Positions 1 to 5,532 of a stretch of 6,990 nucleotides of DNA are shown here, one piece after another. The notes under the pieces were generated by a model, which did not search any database, had not been told where the DNA came from, and saw nothing but the letters and a program-made list of their open reading frames with translations. How positions within the stretch are numbered: the first letter of the stretch is position 1; each line of letters begins with the position of its first letter. The translations under genes and the position numbers were made by a program. This stretch comes from Lachnospiraceae bacterium (lineage in GTDB: Bacteria > Bacillota > Clostridia > Lachnospirales > Lachnospiraceae): the NCBI GenBank assembly GCA_031285465.1, contig JAITWD010000014.1, positions 1 to 6,990 of the forward strand, written 5' to 3'.

Positions 1-370
1 CGATCTGTTGCTCCATCATGGCGGTGGAATATAGTCCTGAACTGCCAAATTCTTGTGTGCGCGGCAACCGGAACCACACGATGCCAATAATGATAACGAT
101 CACGGCAAGGGGAATACCAACCGCCATGACGATGGTACGGCGCTTCCTTTCCCGGCGTGCCTGCTGACGCTGGGCTTCGGTCATATTCTCGTTAAACTCT
201 GCCGCCATCTCCACCGGATCACCCATCCTTGCTTCCACCTCTGACCAGGTGCTACCACTCTGAGCGGCAACTTCGATATCGGAAAGGATATCACGGCAGA
301 TTTCTCTTTTTTTGGCTTTGGTACACTCAAGGTGTCGGCTGACGGTTTTCACAAATTTACTCTGGTCCAT
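1..370 (-). CDS. HAAS-domain (DUF1700-like) membrane protein, 3' end cut by window edge
   Basis: The gene begins at an ATG (368-370) with GGAGG (380-384, read on the minus strand) nine bases upstream, and it stays open to the left edge for 123 codons. Residues 1-70 are a charged helical segment with a GDPVEMAAEF motif near residues 50-59. That resembles the 'GDP.E.A' signature of the HAAS/DUF1700 domain, a short helical domain often encoded beside PadR-type regulators. A basic stretch (RRERKRR, about 72-78) precedes one hydrophobic membrane segment (about 79-100), which predicts a cytoplasmic N-terminal domain, one membrane anchor and an outside C-terminal part. That C-terminal part is mostly missing, so its type (for example DUF3887 or DUF4097) cannot be told. 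The gene follows padR by 45 bases and is probably cotranscribed. PadR/HAAS pairs are commonly linked to envelope or stress regulation, but the role here is inferred. Confidence 0.8.
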   Translation of the reverse strand, partial: MDQSKFVKTVSRHLECTKAKKREICRDILSDIEVAAQSGSTWSEVEARMGDPVEMAAEFNENMTEAQRQQARRERKRRTIVMAVGIPLAVIVIIIGIVWFRLPRTQEFGSSGLYSTAMMEQQI

Positions 371-415
371 TACTCTGATCCTCCGCTAAAGTTTCGTATG
401 TTTTCATAGTGCTAT

Positions 416-763
416 TTATTTGCTTTGGTCATTATGAAGAACGGTTGTCACAGCACCGGAAAAGGCATCCCACAGTTCGGTCATCTGGATCAGTTCTTGC
501 CGGCCGGAAGGGGTAATCTTATAATACTTGCGGGCGGTTTCCTTTCCCTTCGGCGCGGACCATTGACTTTCCACCAGTTGGTCTTCCTCCAGCCGGTATA
601 AAATAGGGTAAAGGGTACCTTCCTTTAACGAGAAAAGGTCACCGCCCCGTTCGCGTAGCTCCTGGATGATCAGATAGCCATATTTCGCCTCTTCGGCAAG
701 CAGACGCAGGACAAGGATTTCCAAGACTCCTTTTTTCAGTTGTTTTTCGTATTTTAGGTTCAT
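416..763 (-). CDS. PadR-family transcriptional regulator (115 aa)
   Basis: This is a small winged-helix DNA-binding protein. Residues 8-75 carry the PadR fold: the 'KKGVLEILVLRLLAEEAKYG' opening helices, the 'YLIIQELRERG' helix, the family-typical 'LKEGTLYPILYRLEEDQLVES' recognition helix and wing entry, then 'RKYYKITPSGRQEL' (about 79-92). The length is normal for a compact PadR protein with one C-terminal dimerisation helix. I chose the ATG at 761-763 because AAGGA lies eight bases upstream. The frame stays open to an ATG at 898, but that start has no ribosome binding site and the extra 45 residues look nothing like the family. The gene heads a two-gene unit with the HAAS-domain protein. 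Inverted repeats over its own promoter suggest it represses itself. The inducing ligand is unknown, and no link to the sugar genes is shown. Confidence 0.9.
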   Translation of the reverse strand: MNLKYEKQLKKGVLEILVLRLLAEEAKYGYLIIQELRERGGDLFSLKEGTLYPILYRLEEDQLVESQWSAPKGKETARKYYKITPSGRQELIQMTELWDAFSGAVTTVLHNDQSK

Positions 764-793
764 GGGTGGCATCCTTAATGGGTGGGGATCGAA

Positions 794-813
794 TAGGAGG
801 ATCGCTCCTCCTA
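794..813. other. Perfect 8-bp hairpin in the padR leader
   Basis: TAGGAGGA (794-801) pairs exactly with TCCTCCTA (806-813) around a four-base loop. It lies in the untranslated leader, 31 bases before the padR start. No T-run follows on either strand, so it is not an ordinary terminator. In the minus-strand transcript one arm reads UAGGAGGA, a Shine-Dalgarno-like sequence that would be sequestered by the stem. No start codon follows it at a suitable distance, so any function is speculative. Confidence 0.5.
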
Positions 814-842
814 CCCGCCGTGCCCGATGGGTTCTGCCTATG

Positions 843-862
843 CTTAGTCGGAATTTACTAAG
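843..862. promoter_or_regulatory. Possible second PadR operator in the padR leader
   Basis: CTTAGT (843-848) and ACTAAG (857-862) form a perfect inverted repeat with an 8-base spacer. The half-site core CTTAG/CTAAG matches the arms of the inverted repeat at the padR promoter (927-941). Paired half-sites with an 8-base spacer are a known arrangement for PadR-family operators (ATGT-N8-ACAT in LmrR-type sites). The site lies about 75 bases downstream of the predicted transcription start, so binding here would act as a roadblock or auxiliary site. Assigning it to this PadR is inference. Confidence 0.4.
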
Positions 863-913
863 AGCAAGTCTGTGCCGGCAAATGCTTCCGTTACCCATCG
901 GTGCACATAAAAA

Positions 914-954
914 GTAGTATCACATACTTAGTATTGCTAAGCACATGATACTAC
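914..954. promoter_or_regulatory. Nested inverted repeats over the padR start site: likely PadR operator
   Basis: The outer arms GTAGTATCA (914-922) and TGATACTAC (946-954) are perfect inverted repeats. Inside them lies CTTAG (927-931) paired with CTAAG (937-941), and the palindrome ATACT-T-AGTAT (924-934). The block covers the -10 box (945-950) and the expected start near 938, which is where a repressor would block transcription. Autorepression through a site overlapping the promoter is common in the PadR family. That this PadR binds here is inferred. Confidence 0.6.
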
Positions 955-973
955 AAGGGTGTGGGCGTGTCAA
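945..973 (-). promoter_or_regulatory. Sigma-70/SigA promoter for padR
   Basis: Read on the minus strand, a perfect TTGACA -35 box (968-973) is followed by a 17-base spacer (951-967) and a TATCAT -10 box (945-950, five of six consensus bases). Transcription would begin near 938, giving a leader of about 175 bases before padR. This is the strongest promoter match in the window. Confidence 0.75.
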
Positions 974-1135
974 GCGTTGTTGGCCGTATTGTTCCTATCA
1001 AACGATAGAGCGGATTGGTGACGTTATTCGATGGGGCAATCTTAGGGTTGCACAATATACCGTATCGATGAAAAAATAAGCGCATTATTATATTGACGGT
1101 CAGGATACACCCAGCAGCTTTTAATATCATATATA
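974..1135. other. Intergenic spacer with no recognised gene
   Basis: This stretch separates the sugar operon from the padR promoter. I see no open frame with a ribosome binding site on either strand and no RNA gene signature. It is moderately AT-rich near 1065-1135 and otherwise unremarkable. Confidence 0.5.
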
Positions 1136-1168
1136 TAAGGAAATACTGATTTAATCAGTGTTTCCTTA
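1136..1168 (-). terminator. Hairpin downstream of the GH65 gene, probable terminator
   Basis: TAAGGAAA (1136-1143) pairs with TTTCCTTA (1161-1168). After one mismatch (1144 with 1160), ACTGAT (1145-1150) pairs with ATCAGT (1154-1159) around a three-base loop. The hairpin begins 18 bases past the GH65 stop codon. On the minus strand it is followed by ATATATATGATATT, which is AT-rich but lacks an unbroken T-run, so it is either a weak intrinsic terminator or a 3'-end stabilising stem. Confidence 0.55.
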
Positions 1169-1185
1169 GTTCAGCCCCAGTGTGG

Positions 1186-3540
1186 TTAACGGTTCGAGCC
1201 TTCCATCACAATATTAGCGCTCCCCTCCAGCACACGGCAACTGCTCCCCTGCCGGTCCACCTTCACCTCAGCCAGTGCGCCACGGTAAACAAAGCGGAAG
1301 GAATAACCCTGCCAGCCTTCCGGTAATCGCGGACACAGGACCACTCCTTCGTCGCGAAAGCGCAGACCGGCGAGGCCATATACCAGCGCCATATAGCTAC
1401 CGCCCATATTGGCGGTGTGGATGCCATCCTTAGTATTTCCATGACTATCATTCAGGTCCAGACCGACCGTGTCGGCAAGGTAGGCACCCGCCTTATCGGC
1501 ATCGCCCAACATCGCGGCCACGATGCTGAACATGCAGCGCGAAAGGGAGGAGTCATGGGTGGTGATCCGCTCATAATAGGCGTAGGAACGTGCCATAGTA
1601 TCGTCAGGTTCCATGCCACAGACATAATAAGCCATCACGGTATCGGCCTGTTTACAGATCTGATGCCGGTAAAGGGTGAGGGGATGATAGTGAAGTAACA
1701 GCGGATGTTGTTCGGGGGGGATTGCCGTATGGGTCCATGGTGGTTTGGATAAAAAGCTGTCGTCCTGGGCATGGATCTCCAGATTCCGGTCAAAGGGCAG
1801 ACGCATGGCGGCCGCCGCCTGTGCAAAGCCGGTCAACTCGTCCGTCCCGATACCCAGACGGCGGCAATGCTCTCCACCAAGATGATCGGCTGCCCGGACG
1901 GCAAAGCGAAGATTCTTTTGTGCCAGCGCATTGGTGTAGTAATTATTATCCACCAGGCAGGTATATTCATCCGGTCCGGTCACGCCATGAATGTGGAATT
2001 CCCCACCGGAAAGGTGACCGACATCCAGCCACAGGCGGGCGATCTCCAGCACGATCTCCAACCCTTTATCCATCAGAAAATCATCATCACCGGTAGCCAG
2101 CCAATACTGCTCCACGGCATTGGCAACCGCGCCATTGATGTGGTAAGCGGCCGTTCCAGAGACAAAATAGCCGCTGCATTCCTCACCGTTTATCGTCCGC
2201 CACGGATAAAGCGCACCACTTTTGTGACCAAGCGCACGGGCATTGTTGCGGGCGGCATCAAGGGTCGCGTAGCGAAAGGCGATCAGATTCTTGCATATTT
2301 CCGGCTGGGTGAGTAAAAAAAACGGTTGAAGGTACATTTCGGTATCCCAGAAGTAATGACCTTCGTACCCCTCACCCGACAACCCCTTGGCGGCAACATT
2401 AGCATGAATATCCCGACCGGCACTTTGCAGTAAGATGAATTGATTATAACGCATGGCGGTGTCAATGGCCCCGTCATCGTCCCGCTTTATTTCCACAGCG
2501 GAATGATGCCAAAACCGTTTTAGATAGGCGGTCTGTGCGGCATATAATCGCTCAGGACCCCCGGCCATCGCATGGTGAAGCTCATCGACCGCCCCCTGGG
2601 CAAATCCGGTTCCGTGACGAAGTAGGTCGCAAACGGCAATGAATTTGACGATCCGTATGGAGGTGTTTGCCGATACCTTTATGGTAAAGCTATGTACGGC
2701 ACCAGTCGAGGTGGTTTCACAATCGGAGATCACGTCTTTATAAGCAGATAGTGTAGCTTCATGATCGGACATTGTGGACTCATGATCGCATATTCTGTTC
2801 TCATCCTCGGATATTCTGACTGCATCCCGTAATTCTGCCTTTTTATCTTCATAAATTTTATGTACGACAGCCGTTGCCACCGACAGTCCCGAACGGGCGG
2901 TCTTGGCGGTTATGCATGAAATGGTGGTTTCCTCAGCCGGCAACAGTGCCACCTTCTCCACTAACATATTGCGGACACTATGCGACGCCAGTCGCGGGTC
3001 GTTCGGGTCGCTCATATTGCGCACATCCCCCTCATGTCCGGAGCGCAGATGTAGCTTAACCTCCTGGTTCCGGGGGGTGATCCGATAGTCGATCATCATT
3101 ATCGACGGGTGAGCGAAGCTTGCCATGCGACCGATACTGATCTCCAGCGTACAGCCGCTATCGGTCTGCCATATCACCTGACGTTCATAGGTTCCGGTAA
3201 CAAAATCCAACCGACGTTTACTGGCCATAATTTTGCCCGTAAACATTGAAAAGGGTTGACCATCAGCCCATAAATCCATCCCCTGGACATCGGCAAGATT
3301 GACGATGGTCTGTTTCCGATCCACCAGACCGTGTAACGGTTCCGCCTGCTTCATGTCAATAATGTCATAGAAGCCGTTGGCATATAGACCGCGGACGGTC
3401 GGGATATTATTGCTACCTCCGCTATATCCCTCCTCAAATGCTGCCCGCAGACCGATATAGCCGTTGGCAACACAAAAAAGCGATTCATCGCACAACAGTG
3501 CCTGTGGTTCCAATGATATTGGTTTTTCTATATGGTCCAC
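1186..3540 (-). CDS. GH65 family disaccharide phosphorylase (784 aa)
   Basis: Glycoside hydrolase family 65 enzymes use phosphate to split alpha-linked glucosides (trehalose, maltose, kojibiose, nigerose and relatives) with inversion, releasing beta-glucose 1-phosphate in the cytoplasm. Order of parts: N-terminal beta-sandwich (about 1-300), helical linker, (alpha/alpha)6 catalytic barrel with FWDTEMY (397-403), the catalytic VTGPDEY with general acid Glu525, KQAD (630-633) and the phosphate-site region HTANMGGSYMALVYG (708-722), then a C-terminal beta-sheet domain. The length is normal for the family. Translation starts at GTG (3538-3540), with AGGAGG eight bases upstream. The acceptor loop GEECSGYFVSGTAAYHING (452-470) looks more like trehalose, kojibiose or nigerose-type enzymes than maltose phosphorylases, but specificity is not settled. 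Residues 243-277 form a degenerate 7-residue tandem repeat not typical of the family. It is the last gene of the sugar operon; no beta-phosphoglucomutase is in the window. Confidence 0.93.
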   Translation of the reverse strand: MDHIEKPISLEPQALLCDESLFCVANGYIGLRAAFEEGYSGGSNNIPTVRGLYANGFYDIIDMKQAEPLHGLVDRKQTIVNLADVQGMDLWADGQPFSMFTGKIMASKRRLDFVTGTYERQVIWQTDSGCTLEISIGRMASFAHPSIMMIDYRITPRNQEVKLHLRSGHEGDVRNMSDPNDPRLASHSVRNMLVEKVALLPAEETTISCITAKTARSGLSVATAVVHKIYEDKKAELRDAVRISEDENRICDHESTMSDHEATLSAYKDVISDCETTSTGAVHSFTIKVSANTSIRIVKFIAVCDLLRHGTGFAQGAVDELHHAMAGGPERLYAAQTAYLKRFWHHSAVEIKRDDDGAIDTAMRYNQFILLQSAGRDIHANVAAKGLSGEGYEGHYFWDTEMYLQPFFLLTQPEICKNLIAFRYATLDAARNNARALGHKSGALYPWRTINGEECSGYFVSGTAAYHINGAVANAVEQYWLATGDDDFLMDKGLEIVLEIARLWLDVGHLSGGEFHIHGVTGPDEYTCLVDNNYYTNALAQKNLRFAVRAADHLGGEHCRRLGIGTDELTGFAQAAAAMRLPFDRNLEIHAQDDSFLSKPPWTHTAIPPEQHPLLLHYHPLTLYRHQICKQADTVMAYYVCGMEPDDTMARSYAYYERITTHDSSLSRCMFSIVAAMLGDADKAGAYLADTVGLDLNDSHGNTKDGIHTANMGGSYMALVYGLAGLRFRDEGVVLCPRLPEGWQGYSFRFVYRGALAEVKVDRQGSSCRVLEGSANIVMEGSNR
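2710..2814 (-). repeat. Degenerate 21-bp tandem repeat (5 units) inside the GH65 gene
   Basis: Residues 243-277 of the GH65 protein fall into five consecutive 7-residue units, including ISEDENR, ICDHEST, MSDHEAT and ISDCETT. Most follow a pattern of hydrophobic, Ser/Cys, Asp/Glu, variable, Glu, then small or polar residues. The fourth unit (LSAYKDV) is the most diverged. At DNA level units two and three are the most alike, sharing CGATCATGA. The reading frame is kept throughout. The repeat lies in the N-terminal beta-sandwich and probably forms an acidic surface loop. Confidence 0.6.
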
Positions 3541-3569
3541 TGAATGGTCCTCCTAATAAATATTGTAGT

Positions 3570-3584
3570 TTATCATCATGATAA
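3570..3584. promoter_or_regulatory. 15-bp perfect palindrome upstream of the GH65 gene, possible operator
   Basis: TTATCAT (3570-3576) and ATGATAA (3578-3584) are perfect inverted repeats about one central base, 30 bases before the GTG start. The size and position suit a dimeric repressor or a short mRNA hairpin. No convincing -35/-10 pair surrounds it on the minus strand, so an operator role is uncertain. Confidence 0.35.
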
Positions 3585-3649
3585 TACCCGTGCATTTCGC
3601 AAGTTCTACTTACAAAACTGTCTGCATCAAAAAGTTAGTTGAAAAACCT

Positions 3650-3740
3650 GGAAGAATGGCTCCTAAGAGCCATTCTTCCGTGTGAAGTTTTAGATGTTCT
3701 TAGGCGGCGATTTTTGACGCCTTAGAACTTCTCTTCACAC
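3650..3740 (-). ncRNA. Structured intergenic element, copy 1 (bipartite hairpin)
   Basis: Hairpin A: GGAAGAATGGCTC (3650-3662) pairs perfectly with 3667-3679 over a CTAA loop, 13 bp. Hairpin B: an outer 8-bp stem, GTGTGAAG (3680-3687) with CTTCACAC (3733-3740). Next comes an asymmetric internal loop (3688-3695 against 3729-3732). The inner 11-position stem is GTTCTTAGGCG (3696-3706) with CGCCTTAGAAC (3718-3728), with a single central mismatch and an 11-base loop (3707-3717). It lies six bases past the stop of the MBL-fold gene and 109 bases before the GH65 start. A second copy with the same layout is at 4636-4725. The strand is given as that of the flanking genes; the sequence alone does not fix it. 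On the minus strand hairpin A is followed by AGGTTTTTC, so it might also cause partial termination. I do not recognise a named RNA family. Confidence 0.6.
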
Positions 3741-3746
3741 TACACA

Positions 3747-4562
3747 CTACTGCTTTCGGTCCGCTGCCGGTACCGTGATCAGAACCCGCCCATATTTGGC
3801 ATATTGTGCCTGCTGGCGGCGACCATAGGTGGCGGTACCGTTTACGATGGAACGGGCACAATTAATGTAATCATCCAGGTAGTCAACCGGCAACGGTTTT
3901 TTATGATGTCCCGGCCAGATTTCATCAAACCGATCGACCATCCTACGCAATCGCTCTACCGAATGGAGAAAGGTTTCCGGCGATGCTGCCCAATCCAGAT
4001 GAAGTAAAATCCCCCAATCGCAAACCGTATCGCCACTAAAAAGTCGCCGGTTTTCACGATCCAGCACACATAACGACCCGCGGGTATGCCCCGGTGTCGC
4101 GATCACCTCTAGTGATCGGCCCCCCAGATCAAATAGTGCGCCATCGTTAATATATTCATAGCTTCCCGCCGCCGTCGTATCACGAAGAATGGCGGTCATT
4201 TCCTTTTTGAGCAGCCACCGGGCAATCCCGGGCACAGCACTATTCACCATCCCCGCAAGATAGTCGGGGGTCGTCTGTAAGGTCAGCAGTCCCCGGTCTT
4301 CTTCCAAAAGATAGGTTTTATTATAAAGGCGATTGGCACCAATATGATCAAGATGGGCATGGGTACAAAGCACCTCGATCGGCTTATCGGTCAAACCACC
4401 AACCGCTTCAAAAAACCCCGGTAATGCCAGACCGGTATCGATCAACATCGCTTTCTCATCACCCACGATCAGATAGGCACTGGCTTCGCTGGTGAGCATA
4501 TGTTGTTCGATCAGCCACGTATCGGCACCGATCGGGCGGGTAAGATATTTTACCTTTTGCAT
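3747..4562 (-). CDS. Metallo-beta-lactamase-fold hydrolase (271 aa)
   Basis: This is a soluble zinc-dependent hydrolase with the full metal-binding set: HAHLDH (residues 68-73, the HxHxDH motif), the PGH histidine at 159, the SGD aspartate at 178 and a C-terminal WPGHH histidine at about 219. The IDTG motif (41-44) and TPGHTRGSL (156-164) are also typical. There is no signal peptide, so it should act in the cytoplasm. Related proteins cleave lactones, thioesters or other esters; the substrate cannot be read from the sequence. In this operon a sugar-lactone or acyl-sugar substrate is plausible but inferred. The ATG start has AAGGAGG nine bases upstream. It follows the deacetylase gene with a 167-base gap holding structured element copy 2, and its stop is followed by copy 1. 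Confidence 0.9.
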   Translation of the reverse strand: MQKVKYLTRPIGADTWLIEQHMLTSEASAYLIVGDEKAMLIDTGLALPGFFEAVGGLTDKPIEVLCTHAHLDHIGANRLYNKTYLLEEDRGLLTLQTTPDYLAGMVNSAVPGIARWLLKKEMTAILRDTTAAGSYEYINDGALFDLGGRSLEVIATPGHTRGSLCVLDRENRRLFSGDTVCDWGILLHLDWAASPETFLHSVERLRRMVDRFDEIWPGHHKKPLPVDYLDDYINCARSIVNGTATYGRRQQAQYAKYGRVLITVPAADRKQ

Positions 4563-4585
4563 CCTTCCACTCCTCCTTCCGATGA

Positions 4586-4615
4586 ATCATAGCCCGTACT
4601 GCTAAAGTATCACAA
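4586..4615 (-). promoter_or_regulatory. Weak candidate promoter before the MBL-fold hydrolase gene
   Basis: On the minus strand TTGTGA (4610-4615, four of six consensus) and TATGAT (4586-4591, five of six) are separated by 18 bases. Transcription would start near 4579, leaving only about 17 bases including the ribosome binding site before the ATG. It would allow MBL/GH65 expression apart from the transporter genes. It may be a chance match. Confidence 0.3.
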
Positions 4616-4635
4616 ACCGTACATGAACGCTTGCC

Positions 4636-4725
4636 GGAAGAATGAATCTCCGATTCATTCTTCGAGACGAGACCTGGCGTTTCTTAGGTGGCGTTTTTTG
4701 ACACCTTAGAAATACTTCTCGTCTT
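4636..4725 (-). ncRNA. Structured intergenic element, copy 2 (bipartite hairpin)
   Basis: The layout is the same as copy 1. Hairpin A: GAAGAATGAATC (4637-4648) pairs perfectly with 4652-4663 over a three-base loop. Hairpin B: outer stem AGACGAGA (4665-4672) with TCTCGTCT (4717-4724), extendable by a G-T wobble (4664 with 4725). An internal loop follows (4673-4679 against 4713-4716). The inner stem is TTTCTTAGGTG (4680-4690) with CACCTTAGAAA (4702-4712), with the same central mismatch as copy 1 and an 11-base loop (4691-4701) differing from copy 1 at one base. It ends five bases after the deacetylase stop and lies 73 bases before the MBL-fold start. Stem sequences differ from copy 1 but remain paired, which favours a conserved RNA structure. 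Function and transcribed strand are not known. Confidence 0.6.
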
Positions 4726-4729
4726 AGTC

Positions 4730-5530
4730 TTAGGAAAGTATGCGGCCAAGCTCCGCCACCGTCAAGCGGCGGGATAAAGGCCGCGCCTGGTCATAGCGCA
4801 GGGTACGGACACCGTAAAGTATCCGGGTGGCCGGTGCCAGCAAGGGATTGCCCAGCAATTTGGCTTCCCGCCCGCGACCGCGGGCAATATCAATCCCACG
4901 ATAGGTTGCATTGCCGGTACGCAGCATCTCGGCGCCGTAAACGGCGGGATGGGCGACATAAAAATATTGTCCGCCAGGCAGGTGGCGCAGAAAACCGGAC
5001 CAGTCCTCCCCTATCTGTGCCATCCCTGGTGGCAGCCTATAATAATACATATGATCGATCAGACCTTTACGCACCGCAAACGCTGCGATCGCCTCGTCCA
5101 ATCCGGGAATATGCGCCTCGGCAAACATATGAGAATCGAGATAACTCACATTGAAGCCCAGTCTGGTCAACCGGTCCAACTGCGCTGACAACTCCGCCAG
5201 CGCCGTCTCTACACTCGGTCTTGATCGATCGAACAGGACCGGATCGGCAAGAAAATAGCCCTGGTCATCCAAAAGACCGTCACACCGCTTCGCCGGCAGT
5301 ACCGGTTTCCACTTCATTCTGTCCCACTCGGCATTAAGGGTGCCATGCATTCCGAAACAAACCTTTTTATCACCGGCAAACATCTGCGCCGCCTCTTTAA
5401 TAAAAGGTCCCGGTGCCATCAGCGAAACATTTTTAATAAAGCCGGCTTTGATCGCCCTGCCGATGGCAAGGTTGGCCGCATGAGAGGAACCGGCATCATC
5501 CACCCGGGCAATAAAACGTATACTTTTCAT
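4730..5530 (-). CDS. YdjC/ChbG-like carbohydrate deacetylase (266 aa)
   Basis: The YdjC/ChbG family are metal-dependent deacetylases with a TIM-barrel-like fold. The best-known member, ChbG, removes an acetyl group from chitobiose and related oligosaccharides. Metal-site features are visible: the Asp pair in RVDDAG (D11, D12; the family usually shows NADDFG), the histidine in FGMHGTLNAEW (H62, matching 'G.H..LT.G') and LDSHMF (D132, H134, matching 'HxDSHqH'). HPAV (194-197) and a C-terminal GREAKLL segment also fit. There is no signal peptide. I chose the ATG at 5528-5530 because the protein then opens directly with MKSIRFIARVDD, as in the family. An ATG four codons earlier would overlap the transporter's 3' end. 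Start and transporter stop are two bases apart, so translation is probably coupled. Whether the substrate is acetylated is inferred from the family. Confidence 0.85.
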   Translation of the reverse strand: MKSIRFIARVDDAGSSHAANLAIGRAIKAGFIKNVSLMAPGPFIKEAAQMFAGDKKVCFGMHGTLNAEWDRMKWKPVLPAKRCDGLLDDQGYFLADPVLFDRSRPSVETALAELSAQLDRLTRLGFNVSYLDSHMFAEAHIPGLDEAIAAFAVRKGLIDHMYYYRLPPGMAQIGEDWSGFLRHLPGGQYFYVAHPAVYGAEMLRTGNATYRGIDIARGRGREAKLLGNPLLAPATRILYGVRTLRYDQARPLSRRLTVAELGRILS

Positions 5531-5532
5531 TC

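Noticed and set aside
764..898. N-terminal extension of padR to an upstream ATG at 898
   Set aside because: There is no ribosome binding site at that ATG and the added 45 residues have no PadR character. The ATG at 763 has AAGGA at good spacing and gives the usual family length.
843..941. Link between the CTTAG motif of the padR operator and the TTCTTAGG arms of the structured elements
   Set aside because: In the elements both arms read CTTAG on the same strand with a central mismatch, not the CTTAG/CTAAG dyad of the operator, so the similarity looks like chance.
1722..2316. Plus-strand open frames of 124 and 181 codons inside the GH65 gene
   Set aside because: They are antisense to a well-supported GH65 coding region, overlap each other, have no recognisable domain, and arise from codon bias of the opposite strand.
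2710..2814. CRISPR-like array from the 21-base periodicity
   Set aside because: The units are contiguous without spacers, diverged, and in frame within a conserved enzyme gene.
3650..3679. Plain intrinsic terminators for the upstream genes
   Set aside because: Hairpin A of copy 2 has no T-run on the minus strand, and the second shared stem-loop would be unexplained. Partial termination at copy 1 remains possible and is noted in its entry.
3696..3728. Integron attC site
   Set aside because: GTTCTTAG...CTTAGAAC resembles core sites only loosely: the GTTRRRY consensus is not met, no integrase is present, and the flanking genes form an operon rather than cassettes.
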